A stretch of 64,000 nucleotides of DNA, taken from the NCBI GenBank assembly GCA_017543285.1, contig JAFYGK010000027.1, positions 58,351-122,350 of the forward strand, read 5' to 3'. Position numbers and translations under genes: made by a program. Origin of the DNA: Clostridia bacterium (GTDB lineage: Bacteria; Bacillota; Clostridia; Oscillospirales; Acutalibacteraceae). Positions 16,449 to 26,700 of the stretch are shown here, piece after piece. The notes below the pieces were generated by a model that ran no database searches, was not told where the DNA came from, and saw only the letters and a list, made by a program, of their open reading frames with translations. Each line of letters begins with the position of its first letter. The first letter of the stretch is position 1.

Positions 16449-18431
16449 TTACTTTATTACGGCTTCGTAATTTGTCCTCTCATAGTAGCTTCTGAGCGCG
16501 CTGGAGGCAACGACGCTTTCCACGCTCGTCTTGCGTATGACGTATTTATTCGTGTTTCCTCCGCCGAACAGCTCTGTCAGGATGCCTAAAAACAGATCCG
16601 TATCGTAGTAATCTTCCCAATAATCATCACTGTTGTCGTATTGGTAGTCATCAGGATTGTCTTCAATATACGGATCAAAATCGTTGTAGAAGTAGTCGTA
16701 ATAATAGCTGTCGAGCTTATCGTTGAGCTTTTTTGCTATGGCTTCGATCCGGGAATCGTCTATCGCGCCGAGCATATACGCTTTCTTGCACAGGAATCCC
16801 TGAGCCATATAGTATTCACGTTTTTCGGCTGCCGTCATATTGTCCCTGCCCTGCTGCGCCTCGCAGTATCTGATAACGTCCTCGACCGCTCCGCAGTTGA
16901 GTCTTCGGATAACAGCGGTGTCCAGTTTTTCGGTGTAACCCGCCAGATGCATATTCACATTGACATTTGAAATGAGTCTGTCAACATTGCCGAATGCCAG
17001 AACAGCAAACATTACGCAGAAGGTTACAACGGCAAATTTTGTGAAGTTGAGCTTTTTGATAAACTGCTTCACAATCACAGCGACAAAAAGAAGGCCGAGC
17101 AGGACCATAAACCAAGCGGCGCGAATCCTCGCGTGGGTCAGGCCGAAATAGCTGACGTACATTCCCATTTTGGCCAGAGCGGTCACAACAAGCAGTATCG
17201 TTATAACCGACATCACAACGATATACACGCGCTGCAGAACGCTCTTACTGTCGTTGTTTCTTTTTTGGAACGTTTCGATAATAAATATCAGCAGGGCGTT
17301 TATTGCGGCCGCTATGCACAGATCGAAAAATCCGGTGCGGGCATAGGTCGCCGGAGTTATGCCGTTCGGCGCCTGTGAGGAAATAAGCGCATTGAGAAGG
17401 TTGCCCGTCTGAACCGCAAAAAATACGATATAGACGATTATCGCCGGTCCTATGCTGAAGTAGATCGCGCTCGGCGGAATCGGGCGGCTCGTTTTGTACG
17501 GCGCCGATTTTCTTATCGGTATGCCGTTCAGCCTTGCATGCTCGTTTTCCGCCGCGTGATAGAGCGCGCCGAAAAGATACATGGCCACCGGGATGCCGAG
17601 TCCGGCCTGAAGGATAAATGTGAATATGTGGTCGAATATGTTCTCAAACAGTCTGTCAACAAGCTGCTTGAAGGTTATATCCGCAGAGGAAAGAAGCGAT
17701 GTTATTATCGCCGTCAGCGGGATGGCGATAAGAAGACCCAGCAGGGCAACCAGAACCCCTCTGCCGCCTTTCCTTTTGTTTGTACCCGAGCCGATGGCGC
17801 CGAATACCCTTCCGAGCCGGACAAGCGGAGCCTCAAACACCGATCTCAGCGCCTCGAAGAAAAACATGTAGTCTATTCTTCCGTTGCATCTTGCGCCGGA
17901 AACCGTGTAAGCCCAATAGAGAAAACCCACGGTCAGGAACAGGTGGTTGAGATTGCTTACAAAGGAAAAATCAAACAACGCAAATTGCAGGCTGAACAGC
18001 ACAAGCACTCCGAGAGCCGCGTACTGGCCCTTTGACACCGGAACATTGCTCGTTTTGAAAAATACAAGAGCAAATACCGACAGCAGTATGAAGAATACCG
18101 TCGGGCCTATACCGCTGCCTATACTCAGCGACATATGGATATAGAGATATCCGATGACGAGCGAAAGCACAGCCAGAACCGACTGCGGCTGGGTGTAGGT
18201 TCGTTCCGGCCTTGTTTTTACGGCCGTCTGCGCACCGGGCTGATGATAGCCAGCGCCGTTTTCCGAAGCGTTTGCCTGCGGCCGGGCATACTGCGCCTGA
18301 CCTCCCCGGGCTGTTCTGTAAGGATCGTATGAGCCGATATAGGGCGACGCGGCGCCGTCCGCACGGGAACCTTCCGGGCTCGGATTTGCTTTTCTGCTGC
18401 CCGTGTTCATTTCACTGAAACCATTGTTCAT
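16449..18431 (-). CDS. DUF4153/DUF4173-like integral membrane protein
   Basis: 660-residue protein of unknown function. Residues 1-85 are a Pro/Gly/Tyr-rich, probably disordered cytoplasmic segment. About 13 hydrophobic helices follow, from LAVLSLVIGYLYIHM to FAVVTFCVMFAVLAFG. The blocks LNHLFLTVGFLYWAY and ALLGLLIAIPLTAIITSLLSSADITF, and the late NVDRLISNVNVNMHLAG, resemble the DUF4153/DUF4173 membrane family. An acidic, Tyr/Asp-rich C-terminal soluble part (DPYIEDNPDDYQYDNSDDYW) ends the protein. SD GGAGGT precedes the ATG. It lies downstream of the DUF2975/Xre pair in the same direction and may share their transcript. Confidence 0.65.
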   Translation of the reverse strand: MNNGFSEMNTGSRKANPSPEGSRADGAASPYIGSYDPYRTARGGQAQYARPQANASENGAGYHQPGAQTAVKTRPERTYTQPQSVLAVLSLVIGYLYIHMSLSIGSGIGPTVFFILLSVFALVFFKTSNVPVSKGQYAALGVLVLFSLQFALFDFSFVSNLNHLFLTVGFLYWAYTVSGARCNGRIDYMFFFEALRSVFEAPLVRLGRVFGAIGSGTNKRKGGRGVLVALLGLLIAIPLTAIITSLLSSADITFKQLVDRLFENIFDHIFTFILQAGLGIPVAMYLFGALYHAAENEHARLNGIPIRKSAPYKTSRPIPPSAIYFSIGPAIIVYIVFFAVQTGNLLNALISSQAPNGITPATYARTGFFDLCIAAAINALLIFIIETFQKRNNDSKSVLQRVYIVVMSVITILLVVTALAKMGMYVSYFGLTHARIRAAWFMVLLGLLFVAVIVKQFIKKLNFTKFAVVTFCVMFAVLAFGNVDRLISNVNVNMHLAGYTEKLDTAVIRRLNCGAVEDVIRYCEAQQGRDNMTAAEKREYYMAQGFLCKKAYMLGAIDDSRIEAIAKKLNDKLDSYYYDYFYNDFDPYIEDNPDDYQYDNSDDYWEDYYDTDLFLGILTELFGGGNTNKYVIRKTSVESVVASSALRSYYERTNYEAVIK

Positions 18432-18483
18432 TTCACTAAACCTCCGTATCGGGTTTTTGGTTATATATTATGACGCAAAGCGA

Positions 18484-18696
18484 TCATTCATCGTCGGCTC
18501 TGTATTCGAGGATATCTCCCGGCTGACAGTCAAGTTCGCGGCAAATGGCCTCCAGCGTGGAAAACCGTATGGCCTTGGCCTTGTTTGTCTTTAATATTGA
18601 GAGATTTGCCGGCGTTATGCCGACCCTCGAGGAAAGCACGCCGAGCTGCATTTTGCGCTTTGCGAGCATAACGTCAAGATTAACTATTATTGCCAT
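18484..18696 (-). CDS. Xre-family (YozG-like) helix-turn-helix regulator
   Basis: 70-residue DNA-binding protein made of a single Cro/CI-type HTH: MLAKRKMQLGVLSSRVGIT, then PANLSILKTNKAKAIRFSTL as recognition helix, and AICRELDCQPGDILEY as the typical small-Xre C-terminus. Proteins of this type are regularly encoded with DUF2975 membrane proteins, as here (34-base gap). It is the likeliest protein to bind the palindrome in the pair's promoter, though this is inference. SD GGGAG precedes the ATG. Confidence 0.9.
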   Translation of the reverse strand: MAIIVNLDVMLAKRKMQLGVLSSRVGITPANLSILKTNKAKAIRFSTLEAICRELDCQPGDILEYRADDE

Positions 18697-18730
18697 AGCA
18701 CATGCTCCCTGATATTGATTTCTGAACGTG

Positions 18731-19180
18731 TTATATCGTAAAGTCGTTTTCCTGCTTAATCTGAACAGCCGACTGGAATACGTTGGTTATCACCCTTATC
18801 AGCAGGCCGACAAAAGCCGCCGCCAGCGCCACCGCAGCAGCGAAGATAAAATACGGCGTAAAGACCGCAATGACCGCCGCGGAACAATAACAGATATACT
18901 GTATTGCTTTGAGGAGCTTTACATTCCGGTCTTCAAATATTATATCCCTGTGAACATTGTCAAGCAGCTTGTACATCAGAGCAAGCAGAATGGTGCCGAT
19001 AACTCCGGCGACATAAATCAGTATCCTCAGGGCGGTTGTCAGTTCTTCGCCCTGACGTCCAACAATATCAAGATACAGTCCGGACAGTTGCCGGGCAAAA
19101 ACAACGCACCCGAGCAGGCCCAGAAACAAAACTATGACGGATATTTTCGATATGATGATCGACGCCTTGCTTTTTCTCAT
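18731..19180 (-). CDS. DUF2975 membrane protein
   Basis: 149-residue integral membrane protein with four hydrophobic segments (about residues 10-32, 50-68, 93-110 and 113-135). Between the second and third lies the DUF2975 signature region NVHRDIIFEDRNVKLLKAI. The family is of unknown function and is almost always followed by a YozG-type Xre regulator, as seen here. The pair is driven by a consensus promoter carrying a perfect palindrome. SD AGAGGT precedes the ATG. Confidence 0.88.
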   Translation of the reverse strand: MRKSKASIIISKISVIVLFLGLLGCVVFARQLSGLYLDIVGRQGEELTTALRILIYVAGVIGTILLALMYKLLDNVHRDIIFEDRNVKLLKAIQYICYCSAAVIAVFTPYFIFAAAVALAAAFVGLLIRVITNVFQSAVQIKQENDFTI

Positions 19181-19245
19181 CTTTACCTCTTTACTGACCG
19201 ACTAAGGCGGTCATTATTTTGACCGGTCTGTGATCCGGCAACATT

Positions 19246-19295
19246 ATTATATATCACAATGGTTTGAATGTCAATATAAAAATATTGACATTCAA
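19246..19295 (-). promoter_or_regulatory. Consensus promoter with palindromic operator upstream of DUF2975/xre
   Basis: On the minus strand TTGACA (19274-19269), exactly 17 bases and TATAAT (19251-19246). A perfect 14-bp inverted repeat, TTGAATGTCAATAT (19264-19277) / ATATTGACATTCAA (19282-19295) with a 4-base centre, covers the -35 hexamer. A repressor dimer bound there would block RNA polymerase, suggesting autoregulation by the Xre protein. Confidence 0.8.
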
Positions 19296-19455
19296 TAATC
19301 TGACCTTATTTGTCAGGCTTTTTTCCTGATGCTCCGGCGCGGTTTTGTTTTTTATGCATTGCGACGGGCAAAAACCATATATTCTGTTTATGGTCGCCAA
19401 TGCATGTTGTGTTTCCGGCCGGACAATTGATTTTAGCTGTTTTATCCCGAATTTA
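19296..19455. other. Non-coding gap between divergent transcription units
   Basis: Together with the flanking promoters this belongs to a gene-free stretch of about 410 bases (19181-19594). Apart from the DUF2975 promoter/operator and the DUF1292 promoter, nothing is recognised in it. Confidence 0.5.
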
Positions 19456-19484
19456 TTGACTTTTTAAACGAACTATAGTATAAT
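19456..19484 (+). promoter_or_regulatory. Sigma-A promoter of the DUF1292 gene
   Basis: TTGACT (19456-19461), a 17-base spacer and TATAAT (19479-19484). The leader is about 100 bases. Confidence 0.82.
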
Positions 19485-19594
19485 TTCATATGAAAGAACA
19501 AGGCATACACCGGTGCGGACAATATCTGGTTGAGATATATTTTGCCGCCGCGGTGCATATAATAATTACCGTAAACCCAAAGGAGCGAAAGTAA

Positions 19595-19900
19595 ATGGCA
19601 GATAGTCACGATTACGAGGCGGACCTTATCTCTGTTCTGGACGACGAAGGCAACGAGCATGAATTCGAGATCATCGACACCATAGATATTGACGACAGGC
19701 ACTATGTCGCCCTTCTTCCGTTGATCGATCCTGATGAGGATATAGCCGACGACGCAGATGAGGCAGTGGTTTTTGAGGTTGTCGAAGAGGACGGGGAAGA
19801 AATTCTCGCAACCATTGATGACGACGCCGAGTTTGATAAGGTTGTCGCCATTTTCGAGGAACGCTTTAACGATCTTTACGAAGACGACGAAGAAGAATAA
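19595..19900 (+). CDS. DUF1292 (YrzB-like) acidic protein
   Basis: 101-residue very acidic protein of the DUF1292/YrzB family: DLISVLDDEGNEHEFEIIDT, then HYVALLPL and EEDGEEILATIDDD. The function is unknown. In Bacillus and many Clostridia it is encoded with yrzL and yrrK, but here it stands alone behind its own promoter, upstream of a probable 6S RNA. AAGGAG precedes the ATG. Thirteen residues near the C-terminus are nearly all Asp/Glu. Confidence 0.88.
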   Translation: MADSHDYEADLISVLDDEGNEHEFEIIDTIDIDDRHYVALLPLIDPDEDIADDADEAVVFEVVEEDGEEILATIDDDAEFDKVVAIFEERFNDLYEDDEEE

Positions 19901-19926
19901 GTCCCTCATCTACTGTTTTTACCAAT

Positions 19927-20112
19927 AACCCCTGTCTTGCGCGCGGACTGCGCCTTTTTAACCCTACAACATTATTAAAGGGAATCTCGTTCCATGCGTG
20001 AATTGCAGACCTCCTCTTTTGAGACGAAGGGAGCGTGAACCGCAAGGGCAGATACCCACCTGTCTTCACGTAGGCAGGTTAATAACGGCTCATTACGCCA
20101 AGACGGGGGTAC
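19927..20112 (+). ncRNA. ssrS: Probable 6S RNA (ssrS)
   Basis: About 185 nt between two genes, closed by a 12-bp stem: ACCCCTGTCTTG (19928-19939) pairs with CAAGACGGGGGT (20099-20110), with one G-U pair. Inside is a long, weakly paired rod. A near-apical hairpin (CTCCTCTT...AAGGGAG near 20010-20032) and an 8-bp hairpin on the 3' strand (ACCTGTCT/AGGCAGGT, about 20058-20079) lie where Firmicute 6S RNAs carry the central-bubble hairpin. A terminator follows immediately. These features fit 6S RNA, which sequesters sigma-A RNA polymerase. The assignment rests on architecture by eye; another structured RNA is possible. Confidence 0.6.
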
Positions 20113-20113
20113 C

Positions 20114-20152
20114 AAAAGCCTGTCGCTTTTTGCGGCAGGTTTTACTTTTTTC
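20114..20152 (+). terminator. Intrinsic terminator of the 6S-like RNA
   Basis: CCTGTCGC (20119-20126) / GCGGCAGG (20132-20139) with a 5-base T loop, flanked by AAAA on the left and TTTTACTTTTTT on the right. Confidence 0.85.
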
Positions 20153-20248
20153 TTTCGGTTCATGCCGCAAACGGATGCCCTTAAAAAATCCGTATACTCT
20201 GCTCAAAACCGCGGCGCGCTGCGGCAGTATAATTCTTATGGCTCTCAT

Positions 20249-20277
20249 TTGCCTTTTTTAATGTATTATTGTATTAT
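20249..20277 (+). promoter_or_regulatory. Predicted promoter of addBA
   Basis: TTGCCT (20249-20254), a 17-base spacer and TATTAT (20272-20277), about 40 bases before addB. Confidence 0.55.
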
Positions 20278-20318
20278 TATTCTACGGAACAAAATCTTTT
20301 CAAGGAGGTCGTATCCCC

Positions 20319-23300
20319 TTGCTCAGACTTATTCTGGGACGCTCCGGCAGCGGTAAATCCCATTTCATAAAAACGCGGATAGAAAAAATAATCAAGGAAG
20401 ACGGCGGCCGGACAGTGCTTATAGTCCCCGAACAGAGCTCCTTTGATAATGAACGCGAACTCCTGAAAATGCTCGGAGAAAAATACTACGGCAGCGCGGA
20501 GGTTTTCTCCTTTACACGTCTGGCGCAGCGTCTGCCCATGCTCTATAAGCTTTCTCAGGCAGAGGGCAGCCGTCCGGCGTATAACGACGCCCAGGCCGAA
20601 AGCATTGACGCCTTCGGAAAAATAATGCTCATGAGCAGGGCTTTGATAACCGTAAAGAACTCTCTGCGTCTGTTCGCCCGACAGATAAGATCTACCGATT
20701 TTATGCAGCAGCTCATAAACATTTTCGCAGAATTCAAAAGCGCAGGCATACGCCCGGAGGATCTCGCCGTCTGTGCCGAACGCATGGGGCAGGGCGTGCT
20801 CAGGCAAAAGCTGACTGAGCTCGGCGAAATATACGGCGTATACGGCGCGCTGTTCAAAAACCGTTACATGGACGCGCAGGATATGCTTGAGCAGCTTGCC
20901 GGAATACTGAAACGCTTCGATTATTTCAGCGGAAAAACGGTTTTTGTCGATTCCTTCGGAGGCTTTACCTGTCAGGAATCGCAGATACTTGATCTGATTA
21001 TGCGCCAGAGTGATGAAATGTACGTTGCGCTGACGGCCGACAGGCTTTCGTTTTCCCTCAACGACCGCTTCGGGCTGTTTTACCCCAGCGTTAAAACAGC
21101 AAGGGATCTCATCGGCGCGGCAAAACGGCAGGGTGTTTCCTGTGCCGCTCCCGTAGAGGCAAACCCGGGCTCCCGTTTCAAAAGCGCGGCTCTTGCCCAT
21201 CTTGAGCAGGGTCTTTTTGACCGTGAAAAGCCGGAATATGACGGCGAATGCGAAGATATAACTCTGTATTCCGCTGTCGGAGCGGCCGATGAGGTTGAAT
21301 TCGCCGCCAGAAGCATAAGGCGGCTTGCCGAAGACGGCATGCGTTACCGCGATATGGTTGTTATGGCCCGTGACATATCCTCCTACGAGGATGAGATCGA
21401 AACGGTCTTTGCCCGTTATGATATTCCGGTCTTCATGGACAGGCGTGCCTCTATCGAATGCACTCCTCTCTTTTTTCTCGTTCTTTCTGCCCTCGACATA
21501 GCCTCAAATGGGTTTGACAGCGACAGCATATTCAAGTTTCTCAAGTCCGGTCTTACCGATATGCCGACCGAGGATATCTCCCTGATCGAGAATTATACCC
21601 TCATCTGGCACATCAACGGTTCAAAATGGCTGAGCGATTTCAAAGGTCATCCCGACGGTCTCGGCAAAAAGGCAGACGAAGATTCAAGCGAAAGACTTTC
21701 GTATATAAACTCCCTGCGGAAAAAAATAATAGCTCCGCTGCTGCGGTTCAGGCAAAGCTGCACGGACGCCTCCGGCTCGCAGATAGCCAGGGCTGTATAT
21801 GATCTGCTGCTTAATCTCAATGTGCCGGAAGCCCTGCAAAAGCTTTCGGCTCTCTACTCGCTGCAGGGAGAAAAGACCCTCAGCGATGAGCAGGACAGGC
21901 TGTGGCAGCTGCTCATGGACATCCTTGACCGGGCCTTTGAGGTATCCGGCGACGATGCCATGGATGTTTCGGTTTTTGCGCAGATCATCCGCGCGGCGAT
22001 AAACAGCGCCGGTCTGGGGCATATTCCGCAGACTCTGGACAGCGTTACGGCGGGAAGCGCCGAACGCATGAAGCCCAACAATCCGAAGGCGGTTTTTATT
22101 CTAGGCGCAAACGACGGCGTTTTCCCCAGAACCGTCAGCACAGCCGGTCTTTTCAGCGAATATGAACGGAAAGCGCTCAGCGACGCTGATCTGAGACTGG
22201 ATTTTGATCTGACCGAGGACATCGCATATGAAAATCTGCTCGTCTATCAATCCGCTTCAAGCGCTTCCGAAAAGCTGTCGGTCTCCTTCCAGAGCGCCGG
22301 CCTTTCCGGCGAAATCATGCTTCCCTCGGTTCTTGTCAGCGAGATAACGCGGCTGTTTCCCCGGCTTTCCGTCGAGTCGCGTTCCTGCGATCCGGAAAAG
22401 ACGGTTTTCAATGACAAAACGGCATTCGGACTGTTTGCAGAGACCTACAGAGAGGATTCCGTCCTTTCGGCGTCGCTTCTCAGCTGTCTTTCCGGCAACG
22501 AGGAATACGCCGGAAAGCTGAACATCGTAAAAAACGGATTAAACAAAAATCCCGGTGTGCTCAGCCATGAGAATGCAGCAAGGCTATTTGAGAGAAACAG
22601 AACTCTGTCCTCCACAAAAATCGAAAGCTTTTATAAATGCAGGTATAATTTCCTTTTCAGTCACGGCCTGAAAATCAGAAAACGCGAAAGCGGCGATATA
22701 AATGCGCTCATGTTCGGCACGATACTGCATTACTGTCTTGAACATCTCATGCGCGAACGCGCCAAGGACGAGCTGGTCGGCATGTCGTCTGCCGAAAGAA
22801 ACCGTGTTATAACCGAGGTCGCGCAGCGGTACTGCGACGAATATATGGGCGGTCTCGACGACAAACCGACCCGGTTCAGGGCACTTTACCGGCGATGGAT
22901 AAACAACTGCCGGCTGGTCGCCGCAAACATAGTGCGTGAGCTTTCCGAATCCGACTACAGTCCGACCGATTTTGAGCTGAGGATAGGGCATGATATTCCG
23001 CCGTACAGAGTAACCCTGAAAAGCGGAGAGAGCGTCAGGATCATCGGATCGGTGGACAGGGTGGATACTGCCGACTCAGGCGGAGGAAAATATCTCAGGA
23101 TTATCGACTATAAAAGCGGTCAGAAGATATTCAGTCTTTCATCGGTTGTGGACGGACTGGACATGCAGATGCTGATTTATCTGTTTGCGATACTTAAAAA
23201 CGGAGGCAAAAAATACGGGCGCGTAATACCGGCAGGCGTGCTTTATCTCAGCTCTGAAGCTGCCTCCAGCAGTTTTGAATCCTTCGACGAGCAGAAGGCC

Positions 23301-23741
23301 CTTGAGGTTTTTTCGAAAAATCTGCGCATGAACGGCCTGCTGCTTGACGATAAGGACAGTATCCTTATGATGGAATACGACGGAAAGGGCAGGTTTATTC
23401 CGGTGTCCCTAAACAGTAAGGGGGAAATAAAAAGAACCGAGAGCGCTCCGCTTTTCACCGCCGAGCAGCTTTCAACGCTGCAGAACTATGTGGATAAAAA
23501 CATAAAACTGATGGCGGAAAAGATAAAAAACGGTGACTTTTCTCCGGATCCCATCGAGACCGGAAGGGGCTCCGTATGCGACTGGTGCGATTATAAAACG
23601 CTGTGCGCAAAACGCGGTCTGAAGCCAAGAGAAAGAAACTCGATGAAAAACGACGAGTGCTATGAATATATGCAAAAATCACTTTCGGATGAAAGCGCCG
23701 AAGGATATTCTGCCGATGAAAAGGAGGGGACGCCGTTGTGA
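20319..23741 (+). CDS. addB: ATP-dependent helicase/nuclease subunit AddB
   Basis: Subunit of the AddAB complex, which processes double-strand breaks for RecA loading. 1140 residues. An N-terminal P-loop (LILGRSGSGKSH, residues 4-15) is followed by an inactivated UvrD-like helicase region and a C-terminal RecB-type nuclease with IIGSVDRVD and LRIIDYKSGQ. Four cysteines for the structural [4Fe-4S] cluster are visible: one in KIESFYKCRYNF and three in SVCDWCDYKTLC. The start is TTG, placed 9 bases after AAGGAGG. The stop overlaps the addA GTG. Confidence 0.95.
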   Translation: MLRLILGRSGSGKSHFIKTRIEKIIKEDGGRTVLIVPEQSSFDNERELLKMLGEKYYGSAEVFSFTRLAQRLPMLYKLSQAEGSRPAYNDAQAESIDAFGKIMLMSRALITVKNSLRLFARQIRSTDFMQQLINIFAEFKSAGIRPEDLAVCAERMGQGVLRQKLTELGEIYGVYGALFKNRYMDAQDMLEQLAGILKRFDYFSGKTVFVDSFGGFTCQESQILDLIMRQSDEMYVALTADRLSFSLNDRFGLFYPSVKTARDLIGAAKRQGVSCAAPVEANPGSRFKSAALAHLEQGLFDREKPEYDGECEDITLYSAVGAADEVEFAARSIRRLAEDGMRYRDMVVMARDISSYEDEIETVFARYDIPVFMDRRASIECTPLFFLVLSALDIASNGFDSDSIFKFLKSGLTDMPTEDISLIENYTLIWHINGSKWLSDFKGHPDGLGKKADEDSSERLSYINSLRKKIIAPLLRFRQSCTDASGSQIARAVYDLLLNLNVPEALQKLSALYSLQGEKTLSDEQDRLWQLLMDILDRAFEVSGDDAMDVSVFAQIIRAAINSAGLGHIPQTLDSVTAGSAERMKPNNPKAVFILGANDGVFPRTVSTAGLFSEYERKALSDADLRLDFDLTEDIAYENLLVYQSASSASEKLSVSFQSAGLSGEIMLPSVLVSEITRLFPRLSVESRSCDPEKTVFNDKTAFGLFAETYREDSVLSASLLSCLSGNEEYAGKLNIVKNGLNKNPGVLSHENAARLFERNRTLSSTKIESFYKCRYNFLFSHGLKIRKRESGDINALMFGTILHYCLEHLMRERAKDELVGMSSAERNRVITEVAQRYCDEYMGGLDDKPTRFRALYRRWINNCRLVAANIVRELSESDYSPTDFELRIGHDIPPYRVTLKSGESVRIIGSVDRVDTADSGGGKYLRIIDYKSGQKIFSLSSVVDGLDMQMLIYLFAILKNGGKKYGRVIPAGVLYLSSEAASSSFESFDEQKALEVFSKNLRMNGLLLDDKDSILMMEYDGKGRFIPVSLNSKGEIKRTESAPLFTAEQLSTLQNYVDKNIKLMAEKIKNGDFSPDPIETGRGSVCDWCDYKTLCAKRGLKPRERNSMKNDECYEYMQKSLSDESAEGYSADEKEGTPL

Positions 23742-26700
23742 GCAATAAATGGACTGCCGCGCAAAAAGACGCGATTAATTCGCGCGGCGGCACAATCCTC
23801 GTTTCGGCTGCGGCCGGCAGCGGAAAAACCGCCGTGCTTGTCCAGCGGATTATAGACCGACTGACCGATAAATACAATCCCGGTTCGGCGGACAGGCTTC
23901 TTGTCGCCACCTTTACAAGATCGGCAGCCGCCGAAATGCGTATGAGACTAAACGACAGACTGGGCGACGAGCTGAAAAAGGACCCTCACAACAGCCACAT
24001 AAGACGTCAGCTGATGCTGCTCCCGACCGCAAAAATAGGCACGACCGATTCCTTCTGCAACACGCTTGTGAGAGATAATTTTCACATTCTCGGCATTTCT
24101 CCCGACTTTGCCGTATGCAGCTCCGCGCAGAGTTCCATTATGAGGCGCAAAGCCGTTGAAGCGGTCATTGAGGAAATGTATTCGAAGGGCAGCTTCGACC
24201 TGCTCGCCGATACGCTGACAGTCAAAAAGGACGACAAGGTTCTTGCCGACGTTATTTTCAGCCTTTACGACTTCGTTATGTCCCTCCCGTTTCCGGAAAA
24301 ATGGCTTGAGAAGTGTCTGAACAATCTGTCTGGCGGCGATTTTTCCGCCTTCACCAATATTGCGAGGCAGAAGGCGAGGGATATGCTGCTGGAAAGCGCG
24401 CGCATGTGTGACAGGGCGATCAGGGCGGCGCAGTGCAGCGAGGCTTCCTCAAAGCTGTACGGCGGCTTTTTGTCAAAGGAAAAATCGGACATGCTCAATA
24501 TTGCCGATATGTGCCTGACAGCCGACTGGGACGAGCTTTGCCGGGTCGAATTCAAGCTCGGCAGTATTCCTTCTGGAACCGAAGGAAAGCTCGGAGAGTA
24601 CCTTTTTGTAAGGGATGAGATCAAGAGCATAAGAGAAGCATACAAAAAGCTTGCAGAAAGCGCCAAAAAAATGATCGGTCCGGATAATGATTCACTAAAA
24701 GATCAGGCCGTTCATATCCTCAAGCCTCTGGGACTTTTGTTCGAAGCGACGCTTTTGTTTAAAAAGAAGTATATGTCTCTCAAGAAGGCGCGCAACATGC
24801 TCGATTTTAATGACATCCAGCACCTCGCGCTCAGGCTGCTTGTAACCGATCGGGACGGAGAGATTTGCCGCACAGAGCTCGCCTTCGAGCTCGCCGAACG
24901 GTTTGACGAGATTCTTATAGACGAATATCAGGATACAAACCACCTGCAGAGCGCCATTTACAACGCGCTTTCAAGAAACGGTGAAAATCTCTTTCTTGTC
25001 GGCGACGCAAAGCAGAGCATCTACCGCTTCAGGCAGGCCGTTCCGGAGATTTTCATGGAAAAGCTGGCAAGCCTTCCGCTTTTTGACAGGGAAAAAGGCT
25101 GCTATCCGGCAAAAATACTGCTGGACAGCAATTTCAGAAGCCGCAGGGGGATAACCGACGCCGTCAACTTCGTTTTCACAAGACTCATGTCCGACCGGTT
25201 CGGCGGCATTGATTACAACGACGGTCATGCCCTCAACGCGGCAGCCGATTACCCGAAGACAAACGGCAGCTGCGTCGATCTGATGCTAATCGACTGTTCG
25301 CAGGCTCAAAACAAGGGCAGCTCGGAATATGACCGGTATGAAGCCGCGGCCATCGGAAAAAAGATACTGTCCATGATAAAAAACAGGGAGCCGGTCACCG
25401 AAAACGGCGTGGAGCGTCCGTGCTGTTTCAGGGATTTCTGTATACTGCTTCAAACAAGAAAATCAAAATCCGAAATATACTTTAATGAGCTTGATCATAT
25501 GGGTATACCCGTCTGGACCCAGGGCACGGGCAGCCTTTTTGATCAAAGCGAGGTGAGATCCTTTCTTTCACTGCTCAGGGTATTCGACAATCCCATGCAG
25601 GATATTGAGCTGCTTTGCGCGATGTACAATCCCATATTCGGCTTTGACGATGACGATATATGCCGCATTAAACTGGAATCCGACGGGGGCGACCTTTATT
25701 CCGCAATAAAATCACATTACGACAGCGACGAAAAATGCCGCAGGTTCGTCGACATATGCGACAGATACCGCAGACTTTCCTATACTCTGCCTACCGACCG
25801 GCTCATTGGAATATTCTTCGAAGAAACCTCCTATCCTCAGATAATGTCCGCCGTTTACGACGACCGGCTTGTCGACAGCAACCTCCGCCTGCTTCATGCT
25901 GCCGCAAAGGAATTTGAGGAACAGGGCAGCCGCGGTCTGTGCGCGTTTCTGCGGCATGTGGATTACATAAGCGGCAGCAGCGACGATTCTAACGACGGAA
26001 TATCCGACGGAGCAGACGTCGTGCGCATTATGACCATACACAAATCCAAAGGTCTGGAGTTTCCCATATGCATAATCGCCGACAATGACCGCAAATTCAG
26101 GAAAAAGGACGGCAGCAGCAAGCTGCTCTACCATCAGGAACTCGGCTGCGCGTGCGTCTGGCGCGACGAGCAGTCGCTGAAGGAAATGAAACCCTTTGTC
26201 TGGGAAATGCTGAAATCAAAGATAAATTCCGATTCTCTCAGCGAAGGCCTGCGTCTTCTGTATGTCGCAATGACAAGAGCGAAGGAAAAAATCATATTCA
26301 CAATAACAAGCGACAATATACAGAAGCTTTGCGAAAGATCGCTTTCGATCCTTGACGAAAACTCCCGCGCAGTGCCCTATGCCCTCTCGAATGCCCACAG
26401 CTTCTCCGACTGGATTTTATGCTGCGCCCTGCAGCAAAAAAGCGCGCGCGGTATACTGGAAAAATATGACGTCGATCCGTCCCTTATACCCTCGGCCGGC
26501 GGCGATAAGGCCTTAGACTGGAATTTTGAAACAGAATCCGCCGAGGAGGTATCCGAAACGCAAAACGGAAACGGTCTGACAGCGAAACCGGATCCTCATC
26601 TGGCGGAGCAGATCAGGGGATACGCCGCCAGAAAATATCCCTTTGAAAGCATCAGCGCGGTAGCCTCCAAGCTGACCGTTTCCGAGCTGTCGCACAACGA

